A stretch of 64,000 nucleotides of DNA. It comes from Hanleya hanleyi. Its lineage: Eukaryota; Mollusca; Polyplacophora; Lepidopleurida; Hanleyidae. Shown here in pieces: positions 47,601 to 58,599 of the stretch. Every line of letters starts with the position of its first letter. The stretch's first letter is position 1. The DNA lies in contig JAVTVY010025205.1 in assembly GCA_036873755.1 (NCBI GenBank), positions 42,071 to 106,070 on the forward strand, given 5' to 3'. The translations under genes and the position numbers were made by a program. The notes under the pieces were generated by a model, which saw only the letters and a list, made by a program, of their open reading frames with translations, was not told the DNA's origin and ran no database searches.

Positions 47601-49188
47601 TAAGTCCCAACTGTAAAACTGTTGGTGATATATCTGTATTCTTTTTGATCAGGATCAGAAGTATCTTGTGGCGAAGTTGGAAGCCCAAGTGGTCGCAGCC
47701 AAATCCATGTATTCTGATGCCTTGAGAAACCTGGAGGCCATCAGCGATGAGATTCATCGCCAGAGGGTGGAGAGACGGAAACATAAAGAGCTGGGTATAC
47801 GCAGTGCTGGGGTTGGGGCAGAGTCACCTTCACCTCCTCCTATAAGAGAAGGTGGTGGCAAAATGGATGGCAGCGACGCTGTAATACGCAGAAGCAGTTT
47901 TAACAATGGCATATCAAATGATAGTATTAGTAGTATACCAGAGTCAATTAAGGCTCACGATCGTCACTCTGGCGAATTTCTGTCCTCCCTGATCTACAGT
48001 TCCCCCGAGATAGCTCGTAGTGACAGCTACCGTCAAGCCATTAATGCCATGTCTAAATCACCGACGTGTGACAGTATTAATTCCACGGACTATGATGAAA
48101 ACTTTGATGTGCCAAGTCTTGAAGATGAATACATGTCTCTACCAAATACACATTCTCCACGCCTGGGGAAAGCAGACATGCTGTCTGGCGAACGGGTGGA
48201 ACCTATAGTGGAAGAGGATGATAGAGTGTTTGGTAGTTTACCAAAGACTCCAATTACAGAAGAGAGAGAGAGTAGCCGTAGCCAGAGCCCTAGGCCAGCA
48301 CTGAGCTCTAGTCCTTCCTCTTCCACTGGATCTCCATCAGGAATCAGAAAATCCAAGTTACAAGGACTTATCCTAAGAATAGACACTTCCATGGACTCTT
48401 CACTTAGACACCCCAGCTACAAACCTCAGAGAACTCAGTCCATGTATTCAACAGCTCCACAGTACTACAGAGCACTGGCTGGCCAGTCAACGAGAAAACC
48501 ATCAGAAAACAATGAGTCAGCGGGAGCTCAGGCCGCTGGCACTGGGTCACAGGTGCAGCAGACTGGCATAAGATTAGAGAGCAGTAACCCTCAAGTGTCC
48601 AGCTCAGGCCGTCTGGGTCAATTCCCACAGACGGCACCGAAAGTCACGAGTCCACCTGCCAACTTGAACACCGCTAGCCCTATCAGAAAACAAAGTACTC
48701 TCGGACTGCCTAGACCAGCTAGTACGCAGGACTTAGAAGATACCTCGGACACAGAGAGTATAGCCAGCACTGGCCCCATGCCTGATGATGAACTCGTAGA
48801 AATGGCAACCTTAGAGCTGCCAGATGAAGCTAGTCTAGAACAAGAGGAAGTGGAGTTCAGACACACCCTTGAGAGAAATTCATGGAAAAGGAGAAGTCTG
48901 CCTCCTCATCTCAGCTATTTGAATCGCTACATAAGTCAGGACGAAAGTGAAACTGAAAGTCCTGTCTCCGAATTGAGTAGCACTCAAAATGAAAGTAGTA
49001 TGCTGACACAAGAAAAGCTTTGTCTGAAGTCAAAGCAGTTTGACTCTGAGATCAAAGCTACTGACTTTACTGACCATGTATCTGGTACACGTAGCAGCAA
49101 TGAAGTTGAATGTAGTAGTAGTACACTAGAAAAGCTTAGTCTGAAAACTGAACCATCAGAATCTCTGTTCCAAACTTCAGATTCGTAG
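32550..49188 (+). CDS. SH3BP5: SH3BP5 orthologue (Sab; Rab11 guanine-nucleotide exchange factor), complete, 7 exons, 731 aa
   Basis: Exons 32550-32681, 36224-36286, 37579-37707, 37931-38092, 40606-40736, 47029-47071 and 47653-49188 all have GT-AG borders and join in frame (2196 nt). Residues about 43-256 form the conserved long coiled-coil module: VELEKLNKGSDEINRLE, the SDSTQKLNALMKKLG region, DPAWQEMLNHATMK, the KRAITKSRPYFEMKAKF block and LEAISDEIH. In vertebrates SH3BP5 activates Rab11 by nucleotide exchange through this coiled coil, and as Sab on the mitochondrial outer membrane it binds JNK through short docking motifs and Btk through its SH3-binding region. The C-terminal 470 residues are Ser/Pro-rich and much longer than in the roughly 455-residue human protein. 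RKSKLQGLIL (452-461) and KRRSLPPHLSYL (632-643) resemble basic-hydrophobic MAP-kinase docking motifs. It may equally represent the single ancestor of SH3BP5 and SH3BP5L. Confidence 0.95.
33309..34224. mobile_element. 916-bp inverted-repeat DNA element in SH3BP5 intron 1
   Basis: CATGACTGCCCGGTTATTGG followed by ACA begins at 33309 and recurs exactly inverted at the right end (34202-34224). The block TATTGGACACTTTTT recurs near 33550 inside. A plus-strand frame at 33528-33803 and an overlapping minus frame show no recognisable transposase. The flanks share ATTAGCATG, and the target duplication could not be decided. Confidence 0.8.
35270..35475 (+). mobile_element. SINE-like fragment with CTCACTCACC tail
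   Basis: The segment ends ACGACATTAAATCCTACTCA then ATCTCTCACTCACC, a tail style common in molluscan SINEs. Related ends occur at about 47180-47218 (GCGACACTAAACCTAATCAC, TCCCTCACTCC) and about 38960-38995 (GTGACATTAAAGCATATTCA, CTCACCC). No tRNA head is evident in these three copies, so they may be 5'-truncated. Confidence 0.45.
36224..36286 (+). CDS. SH3BP5: SH3BP5 exon 2
   Basis: 21 codons (VELEKLNKGSDEINRLELDL plus D) lie between CCACAG and GTGAGT, phase 0 on both sides. This is the start of the conserved coiled coil. Confidence 0.93.
37579..37707 (+). CDS. SH3BP5: SH3BP5 exon 3
   Basis: 43 codons begin EARACFRQALSDSTQKLNAL and end PYYDARMRAKE, with TTACAG acceptor and GTAATG donor. The KPYWEAR-like motif of the family appears as RPYYDAR. 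Confidence 0.94.
37931..38092 (+). CDS. SH3BP5: SH3BP5 exon 4
   Basis: 54 codons begin AQVETQRAALRFERAMSMHE and include the family signature AWQEMLNHAT. TTAACAG acceptor and GTAACA donor. Confidence 0.95.
39285..39700. repeat. Degenerate tandem repeat in SH3BP5 intron 4
   Basis: About four diverged copies of a roughly 110-bp unit recur with landmarks GACCTATTTTAT-A-GGTCAAAT and AAGATCATGGCTAAACT. No coding content. Confidence 0.6.
40606..40736 (+). CDS. SH3BP5: SH3BP5 exon 5
   Basis: 43 codons plus two bases begin VNEAEKERIESGQEHQLTAK and end at KRAITKS(R), with donor AG|GTATGG. The split Arg codon is completed by exon 6. The following intron is 6.3 kb, the longest of the gene. Confidence 0.94.
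43346..43544. mobile_element. 199-bp MITE with CAGGSCCGTAGCCAGG ends and 5-bp target duplication
   Basis: The left end CAGGCCCGTAGCCAGG and inverted right end CAGGGCCGTAGCCAGG enclose 199 bp. GTTAT flanks both sides (43341-43345 and 43545-43549). CAGGGCCGTAGCCAGG-type ends resemble hAT-related MITEs of marine invertebrates, and a 5-bp duplication is known for the hAT5 group. It lies in SH3BP5 intron 5. Confidence 0.85.
47029..47071 (+). CDS. SH3BP5: SH3BP5 exon 6
   Basis: A 43-bp exon completes Arg and encodes PYFEMKAKFNQLME, between CATTGCAG and GTAAGT. The PYFE(L/M)KAK motif is strongly conserved in SH3BP5 proteins. Confidence 0.94.
47653..49188 (+). CDS. SH3BP5: SH3BP5 exon 7 (end of coiled coil and long serine-rich tail)
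   Basis: 512 codons including the TAG stop follow TTGATCAG. The first 40 residues (DQKYLVAKLEAQVVAAKSMY to ISDEIHRQRVERR) finish the coiled coil. The remainder is low in predicted order: SPSPPP, SQSPRPALSSSPSSSTGSPS, acidic LEDTSDTESIAS, and KLCLKSK/KLSLKTE repeats near the end. The tail encoded by a single large exon is typical of the family, but its length is not. Confidence 0.94.
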   Translation, partial: DQKYLVAKLEAQVVAAKSMYSDALRNLEAISDEIHRQRVERRKHKELGIRSAGVGAESPSPPPIREGGGKMDGSDAVIRRSSFNNGISNDSISSIPESIKAHDRHSGEFLSSLIYSSPEIARSDSYRQAINAMSKSPTCDSINSTDYDENFDVPSLEDEYMSLPNTHSPRLGKADMLSGERVEPIVEEDDRVFGSLPKTPITEERESSRSQSPRPALSSSPSSSTGSPSGIRKSKLQGLILRIDTSMDSSLRHPSYKPQRTQSMYSTAPQYYRALAGQSTRKPSENNESAGAQAAGTGSQVQQTGIRLESSNPQVSSSGRLGQFPQTAPKVTSPPANLNTASPIRKQSTLGLPRPASTQDLEDTSDTESIASTGPMPDDELVEMATLELPDEASLEQEEVEFRHTLERNSWKRRSLPPHLSYLNRYISQDESETESPVSELSSTQNESSMLTQEKLCLKSKQFDSEIKATDFTDHVSGTRSSNEVECSSSTLEKLSLKTEPSESLFQTSDS

Positions 49189-50498
49189 AAAACTTTGCAT
49201 TTATTGCATCATAATCATCCTCTCATTGATCATTTTACCTGAAAACTTTCATCATAATTATTTGTAAATTCATTGAAATCATCTCTATAGTAAAATCTGG
49301 AATCCATCTTTTGGGATATTGTGATATCCTTTGATATTGTGCCATTGTTTGAGTCTATTTTTATTGCACATCTCGTTATTTTTATGTCAAAGTAACGCTG
49401 TCCATCTTTTAAGTCCACTGAGTCTTTTAGGAGGTTGCACACCTTTTCTCATGATATTATTGTTAGCATATACATTTATTTTCAAATTATATATTTCACT
49501 CAGTACCTGAGCACTGCTATACCTCTTCTTTTTTTTAACGTACAAGAATGGAAATATAATTTTAACCGGCATTTTCTGTCCTTGATTTGGCTATATTCTC
49601 AAGGCATAGCTACTTAAGACGTATATGTACTCAATGTGAAGTTTGCCAATTAGCATGGTTTGTGTTGTAGTTTGGGGGTTAGTTGTAAGCCTACAGTATC
49701 TATGTACATGAATTATGCATGGTTACCAAATCGGAATTCATCTCAGGATCTGTAGCTCAAAGATGACTTTCTGCAGATCAACATTTCTTGTGTCAATCAA
49801 AATCGATCAGGACTGAATGCACAGTCAAATTTCTCATGCCAAATTAGTTTGACATTGTTACACTGGCAGTAACATCTCTGACTTTTGGGGAAATGGTACA
49901 GAACAAAATTTTGCCGATAGCACCCCATTATGTCTTTAGGTGGAGATTGTACTCTCATGATTGAATTATTAGAACCTTTGGTGTACCTTATACTGGTACA
50001 AAGTAGAGGGTACATTAAGACTTCTAAAATGCCCACATGGTCAGAATAGTTTGGTCTTGCATACTAGAAATTTTATCGGGCTGATTTGATAGGCTGGGTA
50101 TTGGCTATTAATTGGGCTGACTGGTTCACAGTGGGGCTGATTTTCCATTAAACTGCATTATCAGCACAGGCTGATAAGTAGGTCCCATAAAAAGTACTCC
50201 AGCTGCCTTTTACGGCCTGCGCTGATCAGCCCCATCAAAGTGCAAGACTTGGTGGTGTTCTAGAGAGCTGTCACTCTTTGACAGGTTGAAATCAACACCA
50301 GTTTCCGACAACTGTCAATAGACAGGCTGAAGGTCAACACAAACTTAATATTTGATATTCGAACCATGTCTAATTCTATGTACTACTCAGTCTCAGTATT
50401 GGAATGATTCAGTGATGTGTGAGAAAGGTTCGTTTTAAGGTTAATGACAAGTTTGAATTTGCATTTCTCAATCTCTGTCTTAATTTATTTACGTGTGA

Positions 50499-50504
50499 AA
50501 TAAA
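50499..50504 (+). terminator. Candidate SH3BP5 polyadenylation signal
   Basis: An AATAAA lies about 1.3 kb after the stop codon. The intervening 3' region is AT-rich and contains no other gene. A longer 3' untranslated region ending at a later signal (for example near 55105) is possible. Confidence 0.35.
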
Positions 50505-52061
50505 GAAAATTCTTCTGACATTTAGGGAATTCAAACCCATGCTCATTTTTTAGAAAGGTGAGTTGTCTCACCTTTATTATGGGATCTAGAAAATTTCTGA
50601 TTTTAGGGTTGTCCGAAGTACTGGTATAAAAATAGTTCCAAATTGTTTATTCTTTCTCAGACCAGATAAGTTATCCTTCACTGGTTGACAGGCTTTGTAG
50701 GCCTATATATAGTCACTTAGCATGCACTTGATCCTTTACCTGTATTAAATAATACTCTGTTAATTGTTTTCCTTCAAGATATCAGATTAATACGCACCAA
50801 AGTATGAAAGCCTGCTATGGTCACTCTTCCAAAGATTGACCTCAGCTCAGAGAAATACAGTGCAGGAGGCAACATGTACATGTGTAAAGAGCTGCCCTTA
50901 GAACTAGGTCATCACATGGACTGGTGTTAGGAATATATGTACATGTATGTAGTGAAATTATTGAATCAACTGAACTTAAACTTAGAAATAATACTATCTG
51001 ACATGTCTGAGAACAGAAATATTCTGAGACAGATGTCTTGCCACTTGTTGTTTCATGCACTCATGTTCATGTTCTAATACTTTCATTCAGTGCCAGTACC
51101 GGGTGTATGTATAATAAGTAGTACCACTACATACGGATCAGCTTGGTATTATGGCCAGTTTTTGGGGGGCTTTTTCAAACAAATAGATACTATTTTGAAT
51201 TGAAACTCTGAGAAAGAAATCTACTACTCATGAAGCAGCTATTTTTTTGAGTTTTACTATCTTCACTATTGCAGCCAGTCAATCGATAGTCTCTGAAAAT
51301 GATACTCGGGTATCACAATCAGTTAAAAACTATTTTTCCTCTAAGCCATAAATTACAAAATACTAATTTACAAATGGAAGTACAGTAATAAAATCTAGAT
51401 TATGCAAAGAAAAGTTCACTTGCGATGGATGGTATCTGTCCCAACCCTCAATCAAGCAACAGCGTTTATCTTCTGAACCACCTTTCTATATATGCCCATG
51501 GGCCTAGTTTTTAAAAAGAATGGGTTTGCGTTTCAGTATTGTTGAATTTCACTAGACCACTATCTATGTTTGAAGAAGAATTTTGGCACATAATGAATCA
51601 TAAAGATGTAGTTCTTACTGTGAACAATCTGATTAAAACAAATCTACAAAAATCCCTTCCCATCTTAACTTGCCGCTCGTGCAAATCTGTGTTCTGAGTA
51701 TTGACCAATCATAGAGCTTCTCCATGATTTAGGGATGTATGTTTGAAACATCAAGCTCAGACCACAACTGTGTGGGGAGGACAGGTTGACCTAGAGATAT
51801 TATGAACAGAGAAATGTGTCCTGGAATTGATGGATATATCTAAATTCTTTTACTGTTGATAGAATATCATCATGGTTTCTAGAGAACAAACAATATTAAT
51901 TTGATGAAACAAGTAGTTGATATCTACAAATACTGTAAAACTGTCGCCCCCTTGCTGCAAAGTGAGACAGGCCAAGCATGTGACCTTGATCTGCTGAGAG
52001 CTGTTTTTGAATGCGAAACCCCGGCCTTGGTCCCAGCGACTTGAGTTTTTTATTGCTTTTT
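50505..52061. other. Intergenic sequence, nothing recognised
   Basis: No splice-supported open frame. Candidate remains of short elements (for example a GGGCTGAT...ATCAGCCC pair at about 50080-50230, just to the left) were too weak to call. Confidence 0.45.
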
Positions 52062-52189
52062 ACCCCTCAGCCTATTAGGCTGCGGGGTCTTGTCGTTGGC
52101 ATGTACGTCCGGTCGTCCGGTCGTTCGTCCGGTCGTCCGGTCGTCAACAATTCTTGTGATCGATCTAGAAACCGAACCGTTGCTTCTAG

Positions 52190-53500
52190 AGACTTCAAAT
52201 TTGGTATACAGAATTGTTGGGTGGTCAACCACAAGCCTATTGAATCTGGACCCGATTGGTTGGAAACTTTGGCGGCCATCTTTAATTTATGCGAAACCAT
52301 CACAGCTTTCTCGTTACCAAGCTTTTTTTAGAACGACTTACCCTAGGCACACCAAACTTGCCGTGCACATCCATATGCTCATGACCCAGAACCTTATTGA
52401 ATCTGGACCCGATTGGGTGGAAACTTTGGCGGCCATCTTTAATTTATGCGAAACCATGAATCTTGTGTATCTCGGAAACCTTTTTGCTGTTCAGTGTGAA
52501 ACTTTGTAGAGATTATCGATACATCAAGAAACTTTGAAGGAATGACCAAACCAGTTTCCTGATTAGGTGAAAGCCTTGGTGGCCATCTTTAATTTATGCA
52601 GAATCTTTAATGATGTATTTCTTTGATACCATTGAAGTGTTCTATACGAAACTTCTTGTTACCAAGCTTTCTTTAGAACGACTTACCCTAGGCACACCAA
52701 ACTTGCCGTGCACATCCATATGCTCATTACCCAGAACCCTATTGAATCTGGACCCGATTGGGTGGAAACTTTGGCGGCCATCTTTAATTTATGCGAAACC
52801 ATGAATCTTGTGTATCTCGGAAACCATTTTGCTGTTCAGTGTGAAACTTTGTAGAGATTATCGATACATCAAGAAACTTTGAAGGAATGACCGAACCAGT
52901 TTTCCTGATTAGGTGAAAGCCTTGGCGGCCATCTTTAATTTATGCAGAATCTTTAATGATGTATTTCTTTGATACCATTGAAGTGTTCTATACGAAACTT
53001 GGTATACAGCATCGATGTATCCAGAGACTTGACTTGCACTGAATAACCACATCAATTCTTCTGAGAGGCGGGAAGGATGGCCGACCATTTTTAATTTATG
53101 CAAAATCATTAATGATCTCTATATCTGATACCGTTTAAGTGCTCGATATAAAATTTGGTAAACATCATCGATGCAGCAAGATACTTATGATGAATGACAG
53201 AACTGGTTTCTCTGATTGGGTGGAAATCTTGGTGGCCATCTTTAATTTATGCAAAATCTTTAATGATATATCTCGGATACCATTTAAGTGTTCTATATGA
53301 AACTTAGTATACAGCATCGATGTATCAAGACACTCGCAATGAAGATCAGTTCCTCTAAATGACCGGAAGGATAGGCGGCCATCTTTAATTTATGCAAAAT
53401 CATTAATGATCTCTTGATACCGTTCAAGTGCTCGATGTAAAATTTGATATACATCATCAATGCATCAAGAAACTTACGATGAATGACAGAACTGGTTTCT
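52190..53500. repeat. Tandem array of roughly 150-bp units
   Basis: The landmark GGCCATCTTTAATTTATGC recurs about eight times (near 52273, 52432, 52582, 52777, 52926, 53230 and 53378, with a variant near 53080) at mostly 150-160-bp spacing. It alternates with TATCGATACATCAAGAAACTT and GATACCATTGAAGTGTTCTA blocks. Two neighbouring copies (about 52385-52560 and 52735-52910) are nearly identical. Confidence 0.88.
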
Positions 53501-53504
53501 CTGA

Positions 53505-53804
53505 TTGGGCGGACTTTCTACATCACTAAGGAGCCACTGTTCAGCGACTAATGTTGTCATACTTGGAGACTTCAACAATGACTTTGCTGTCGACTCGGCT
53601 GAAACAACCAAGATAAACGACTTCTTCCAAGAGCATGGGCTCTTTCCCTTAATCCCCACCCCAACCACAGATCTTAGGACAACCATTGACCAGATTTTCA
53701 CCAATTTCAAACTCACAGATATACAATTTGATGTCCATGAAACATATTATTCATATCACAAGGCTGTTCGGATTGCCATCCACCCATCTTCATCCTCTGC
53801 TTGA
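53505..53804 (+). pseudogene. Fragment of an endonuclease/exonuclease/phosphatase-domain (APE-type) protein
   Basis: The frame contains VVILGDFNNDF (the GDFN metal-binding motif), then DLRTTIDQIFTNF, and a degenerate final motif YSYHKAV where SDH-x-x-V is expected. Such domains are used by non-LTR retrotransposons and some Helitron-type elements to nick DNA. Only the C-terminal half remains and the catalytic Asp-His pair is altered, so it is a broken remnant. Confidence 0.65.
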
Positions 53805-54169
53805 TCACAGATGGAAAGAGACAGACAATCAACAGGTACACAGGGATTCATACAGTTATTGCTATCAAAGACTTTTATTATTGTTTAGATTATTATTAGG
53901 GTTCAAAGCCAAAATGGCTTGAAGCCTTTTGTTTTTGTTCAGAATATTTCTGTTCTTCCGCCATATTTTTCGCACACGCTATGTCAAAATATTTATTATA
54001 ATCCTTCAATGCATCCAACATCCCACACTGAATTTATCATATTGTAATCTTTTACAAGCCACTGCTAAAGCATCTTCTGCATTCAACCAAATCTTTCAGG
54101 CTTTTACATATGCATTTTTCATTCATTGTGTACCAATATACACTGACTAAAACTGTCTGGCTGAGGGGT

Positions 54170-57100
54170 TGTTGCACCTTTTAGGTGCTGCCTCATGTTA
54201 GATCTAGATTTGATCAGATTGTACTGTAAAGGATGTCTTCGACCGAAAATGTTTTCTGATATTATAGTATACATGCTCTGTGTGAAAAGTGTTTTGGTCA
54301 CCGTGGTCCTTTATTTGTCAATATGTACTAGAAGAGACATAACGGGTCACCTTCTGAATGAAATAGCTTGTATCTACTATTTCAATCTAGTGTCCAGATC
54401 GTTATATACAATTCATTTGACCATGCATATCTTTAATATGTAGTCCACAGTATGTCAAGCTTGCCGAAAAGACTGAAATATGATGTATTCTAAATTTTTG
54501 TTCTCGATTCTAAACATACCCCATGTCCCACCTAATGCATACATTCAGTTCTGTAAATTCAAAAGTTATACCGGTGAGACATTAATTACTTTAAGAAAGC
54601 ATTCCAGAAGGTCTCCATTGTTTGAAGAGACGCCATATTTCTTCTAATGGAGATTACTAACGATAGAACAATGTATAGTCCTAATTGAAAAGAGCTACCA
54701 CTATAAGAGAAATATGACACACTTTTCCAAAGTGCTATCAACTGATGGGCTATGCGGCATCTAGCTATAACTGAATGGCAAAGACCTAATTTATCACAAT
54801 GGCATTACATACTGAAATCAGTCTGTTTCCACTTGACAGTAGATACGTCCCATGGAGAATGCATCTAGTCAACATTTATTGAATACGGTACCTTGTCCAT
54901 GTCAATGTTTGGTGTTCTTGCAATATTGTGTTTGACAAGTCAAACTTGAACAGGCTCTCCATTTTATGATGAGATATATTGTACCATTTTTAAAAAGTTT
55001 TCCTGAACTGTAAAGTTGATTAACATGATTTAGATGCATCTATAGGGAGAATTGCCTTAATTTATACAATGTTCAACATGGTTTTCTTTAACTTCAAATC
55101 ATAAATAAAAGCTTATTCCAAAACATCTATATCTATATAATATATTTAGCTCTAAAACCAAACCTTTCCATGGTTGGGCGGCTCTGCAAGTTATTCGCAA
55201 AAGGAAGTGATTGTATTAAATCATTTCAATCTGACAATGAAATTATGTCCGAGGTCTGCATGTACTGCATAGTTAGGTACATTTTACTACTTAATTGTGC
55301 AATTTTGTAAGAATTTTTTTTATTTAAAAAATTTAATTTTTTATTTTCATTTTTAGCATGTGAAACTCTGTTTTTAATATTTTTATTATGGCAGTGAACA
55401 GTTCTGATCAACTCTAGCTTCCTACTTACTCATGTGTCACTGTTGTATTGAAACACTGAACACAGGTAGAATTCTGTGGCTCTATCATGTCTGATCGATA
55501 AAACAAAACAAATTTTTCAAAAGTGTTGTGATGTCCTCTTTATGTTCCATTATTGTTCCTCAAAAATCCTATTTTGGAACAGTTACATATGTTGAATCTT
55601 AATATCTTGAAACTGGAACATTCATTTCTCCACTGTATTGCAACAGTTTCTAAAGGGTTACAATTTGAAGGTTGATAATGCTTGGTCAAATGAGGTACGT
55701 AACCTTGCAAACATTTTTCAAAAACCTTGTAAAAGGTTATGGTTCAGTATGACACTTGTGCGGAGTAGATAAAACTCTTCTTCTGGAAATGTGAAAAATT
55801 TAATAAGCATACCTTACTATTGTTTAACCTGTACTACACTGTAATAGTGTAGATTTGTGTACATCATGTTTGCTGGTATTTTACAAATTTGTTCTTTGGA
55901 ACGCGATAATATGGATAACCATTTCTTCATTCTTAGGCATCATTCGCTTGAAAAACAAATGCTTGAAAAACATGAAAGAATCTGTTCTGGTATAGTAATG
56001 TCACTTTCAAGAAAAAGGAAGTTTTTATCCATATAATTGAGTTCCTGAGATGCATACATTTTACTTGGACTTCAAAATCATTTTCTGATGTCATTGTTTC
56101 CTCATACATCATAAAGAATGAACACTTCACAGGTGTCCGTTGTAAAGGAATACAAAGTGTTGAGGTTCATGTTCTCCATAAACTTTTCTGTATACTCTTC
56201 ATAGTTTCTGTAATACCAAGTTGGAGAAATGGAATGTTTTTCTTCAATTTCAATTAGCCTTTCAAACTGTTATTGACTTTTTACACAGCATAGATGAGCA
56301 TAATATGCAGATTGTTTTATATCACCATCAAAACCTTACTACAGTTGTTTTACTGCATTTCTAACCCTTTTGGTGCAGAATGACCAATCTGTATTGTTTT
56401 ACTGGATGCTTTTATTGGACAGTTGTGGCTGATTATCGTTTGAAGAAGTTGTTTCTTAATGATAGTAAATCGATCATACCATCATCATACTTCTTGTGTT
56501 TCATGGTTTATTTATCCATCAGAGTGAGTTATGGGAACCATTACACTTTAGTCTTATATCTGATCCTAACAGTGAACTCTCATCGTTCTGGCCTTGTGAC
56601 TCATTTGAAGGTCTGCCACATCGGACCAATATATAACTGGTAAGTAAGGGTTCCCATTAGTCCAGGAATTGGATTTATTTTGCAACATTAGCGATATTGA
56701 ATTTTTTCTCCAACAGAAAATATATTATTGTATATTATTGTCCTTTTCAAGACTGGAACTATGAAATATCTTCATTAATTGCCATTTAGAAGCTAGGAAT
56801 TAGGCCAGAGCAAGTAAACAAATGTACTTATGGATAACAATGTCTCCATGCGATTTTTCTGATGACATTAAAAATATATCTAAAAGTACCGTATGTCACC
56901 AAATTTTCTTGTGCACGACACTTGAGTTTATGTCTGGTGACATTTCATGAATATTTGATGCTAAAATCGTTATTGAACCAATAACATGTAACACACTCAG
57001 TAACCTTTATATCAGGGCTCCCACTGGCCCTATTTTTCCCTATATTTTCTGCTCTCCCCTATTTTTCCCTATATTTTCTCAAATTTGACAGATTTTGCCC

Positions 57101-57733
57101 TATTATTCCTATATTTTCAGGATTATTCGTGCTTTTTTGCGCAGCTCTGACCTTGTATTTATTGTGATACATATACACGAATAGTTGGCTTATTTAAATC
57201 CTCCAAAATAACAACGCGTCCGAGTCGGAAGTGTCCAAACTAAATTGTGCTGTGTTTCTTCTTTGCTACCTTGTCCCAGTGATGAGTACAGGTTGTTTTT
57301 GGATAAAAAGACTGATCCTATGAGATTGTAATTAACAAGTAATTATCCCTGTTGGTGACTGAAATGCCCCGTTTTCTGGATTTTGCCCTATATTTGTCCT
57401 ACATTTTCAGTGGCGTCGGAAGCGGAGGGGGGCCAAGGGGGCCCGGGTCCCCCCACTTTTGATTGGGGGGAGGGGGGGAGAACCTGAATATCTTTGGCCC
57501 CCCCCCCCCCACTTTTCGGCACTCCTAAAAGTGTCCCACATAAAAATTACAAATAGAGTGCCAGGACGTGTAGTGTTATAGGCCTGTTTTGCTTGTGTTA
57601 AACGAGGAAGTCAATAGGAATACGGCATATTCATCAATATCGAGGCATGTTTATGCGAAACAATTGTGAAAATAGAACCATAAATCTATCTACATTGTGT
57701 TCAGATTTATTTCCGGGAAAATGCGTAAAACGC
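54170..57733. other. Intergenic sequence with transposon fragments, no gene
   Basis: AT-rich unique sequence to about 57000. At about 57012, CAGGGCTCCCACTGG followed by repeated CCCTATATTTTC looks like the left part of a MITE whose right end is missing. At about 57409, CAGTGGCGTCGGAAGCGG followed by long C and G runs looks like another truncated element. Neither has a matching inverted end. Confidence 0.45.
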
Positions 57734-57775
57734 ATATTTGCTTCCTAATCGTAAACCTGCTTTAATTTCAATGCC
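57734..57775 (+). repeat. Left inverted terminal repeat of the DIRS-type element
   Basis: It contains TTGCTTCCTAATCGTAAACC and TGCTTTAATTTCAATGCC. The reverse complement occurs at the right end with a single-base length difference (CCTAATCG versus CCTAAATCG). Confidence 0.9.
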
Positions 57776-57894
57776 TTTAATCTCCATTAAAGTGCACAAT
57801 CAAACGTAGAAAACGGAAGTAAACTAAAAATTAACTCCCCTAGGAGAGAGTTATCCGCCCCTAGGAGAGCTCTCACTCTTCCCAACGTGGTTAC

Positions 57895-57901
57895 TATATA
57901 A
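57895..57901 (+). promoter_or_regulatory. TATA box of the DIRS-type element
   Basis: TATATAA lies about 170 bp before the Gag start codon. It is followed about 25-30 bp later by a C/T-rich CCCATTCTCGTCCTCTTTCT stretch that could be the transcription start. Upstream is a direct repeat of CCCTAGGAGAG (57839 and 57859). Confidence 0.6.
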
Positions 57902-58070
57902 GCCAGAGCCAGCCCATTCTCGTCCTCTTTCTCCTGTTTGCTCTCGAGCAGTGCACATCTAGGGAAGTGTTTAGATTCAATTTTCAACGTTGGTTGTTGT
58001 TGTTTCGCTGGTATATCCTTTATCAAGTGTGACTTTTGTTTGTTATTCGGAACTTCCTTATTGTATTATT

Positions 58071-58599
58071 ATGTCTGAGGTTCCGACTACTATTCCTTGT
58101 CGTACGTGCGGGCAGATTTTGTCCCCATTGGACGCCCACACGGCTTGTTTTTCTTGTAAAGGAATTGTGTTATCGAGCGACCACGTGCGCGGAATGTGTG
58201 TTATGGGACGCGACGACTTGGAGGAATTATGCCCAAGCTCGTCGTGCTTATCTTTTACATGCTTGTGATGACCCGTCTATTTCGGAGGTCGACAGACGGG
58301 TTTTAGAAATTTCTTTGGTCAATGATATGAAATGTAATGAGGATCTTGACCGAGTTGGTCAAGATCCAGTTTCGCCCGCGTCGGTATATATTCCGCCAAG
58401 CGGGACTATCCTACACGAAGATAATTCTAGGTTGTTAGACAGCTTGACCCGTACCGGAGCTTCATTGTCTAGGGTCGATCGGCTTAACAAAGACCAGGTC
58501 GGTCTTGCCTGGGCATTCCATTGTCTCCGTCAGACAAAAGAATTCTTTGCCTCATGTTATTTTGCCTTTGCCTATCGGTTTACCACATGTTTCTTCTAG
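58071..58599 (+). pseudogene. DIRS Gag-like N-terminal region, frameshifted
   Basis: An ATG at 58071 starts MSEVPTTIPCRTCGQILSPL then DAHTACFSCKG, a C-x2-C...H-x3-C-x2-C zinc-binding start typical of DIRS Gag proteins. Coding then passes to a second frame near 58150-58200 (WDATTWRNYAQARRAYLLHA, VDRRVLEISLVNDM, SRLLDSLTRTGASLSRVDRL). Near 58530-58560 it passes to the third frame of the long polyprotein. Two frameshifts are therefore needed. Confidence 0.75.

Larger units (their letters stand above)
52062..54169. mobile_element. 2.1-kb repeat element with ACCCCTCAGCC inverted ends
   Basis: ACCCCTCAGCC at 52062-52072 recurs inverted at 54159-54169. Just inside the left end come a small hairpin (CAGCCTATTAGGCTG) and a GGTCGTCCGGTCGT short repeat. 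A tandem array and an endonuclease-domain fragment follow. Just outside the right end is another hairpin (GCACCTTTTAGGTGC). The layout resembles abundant invertebrate repeats of uncertain class; a Helitron/Helentron relative is one possibility because some carry an endonuclease domain. Ends of 11 bp could arise by chance. Confidence 0.5.

Noticed and set aside
57990..58268. Upstream start for the DIRS Gag with a hydrophobic leader
   Set aside because: The zinc-binding start fits the ATG at 58071; the extra 27 residues come from the untranslated leader.
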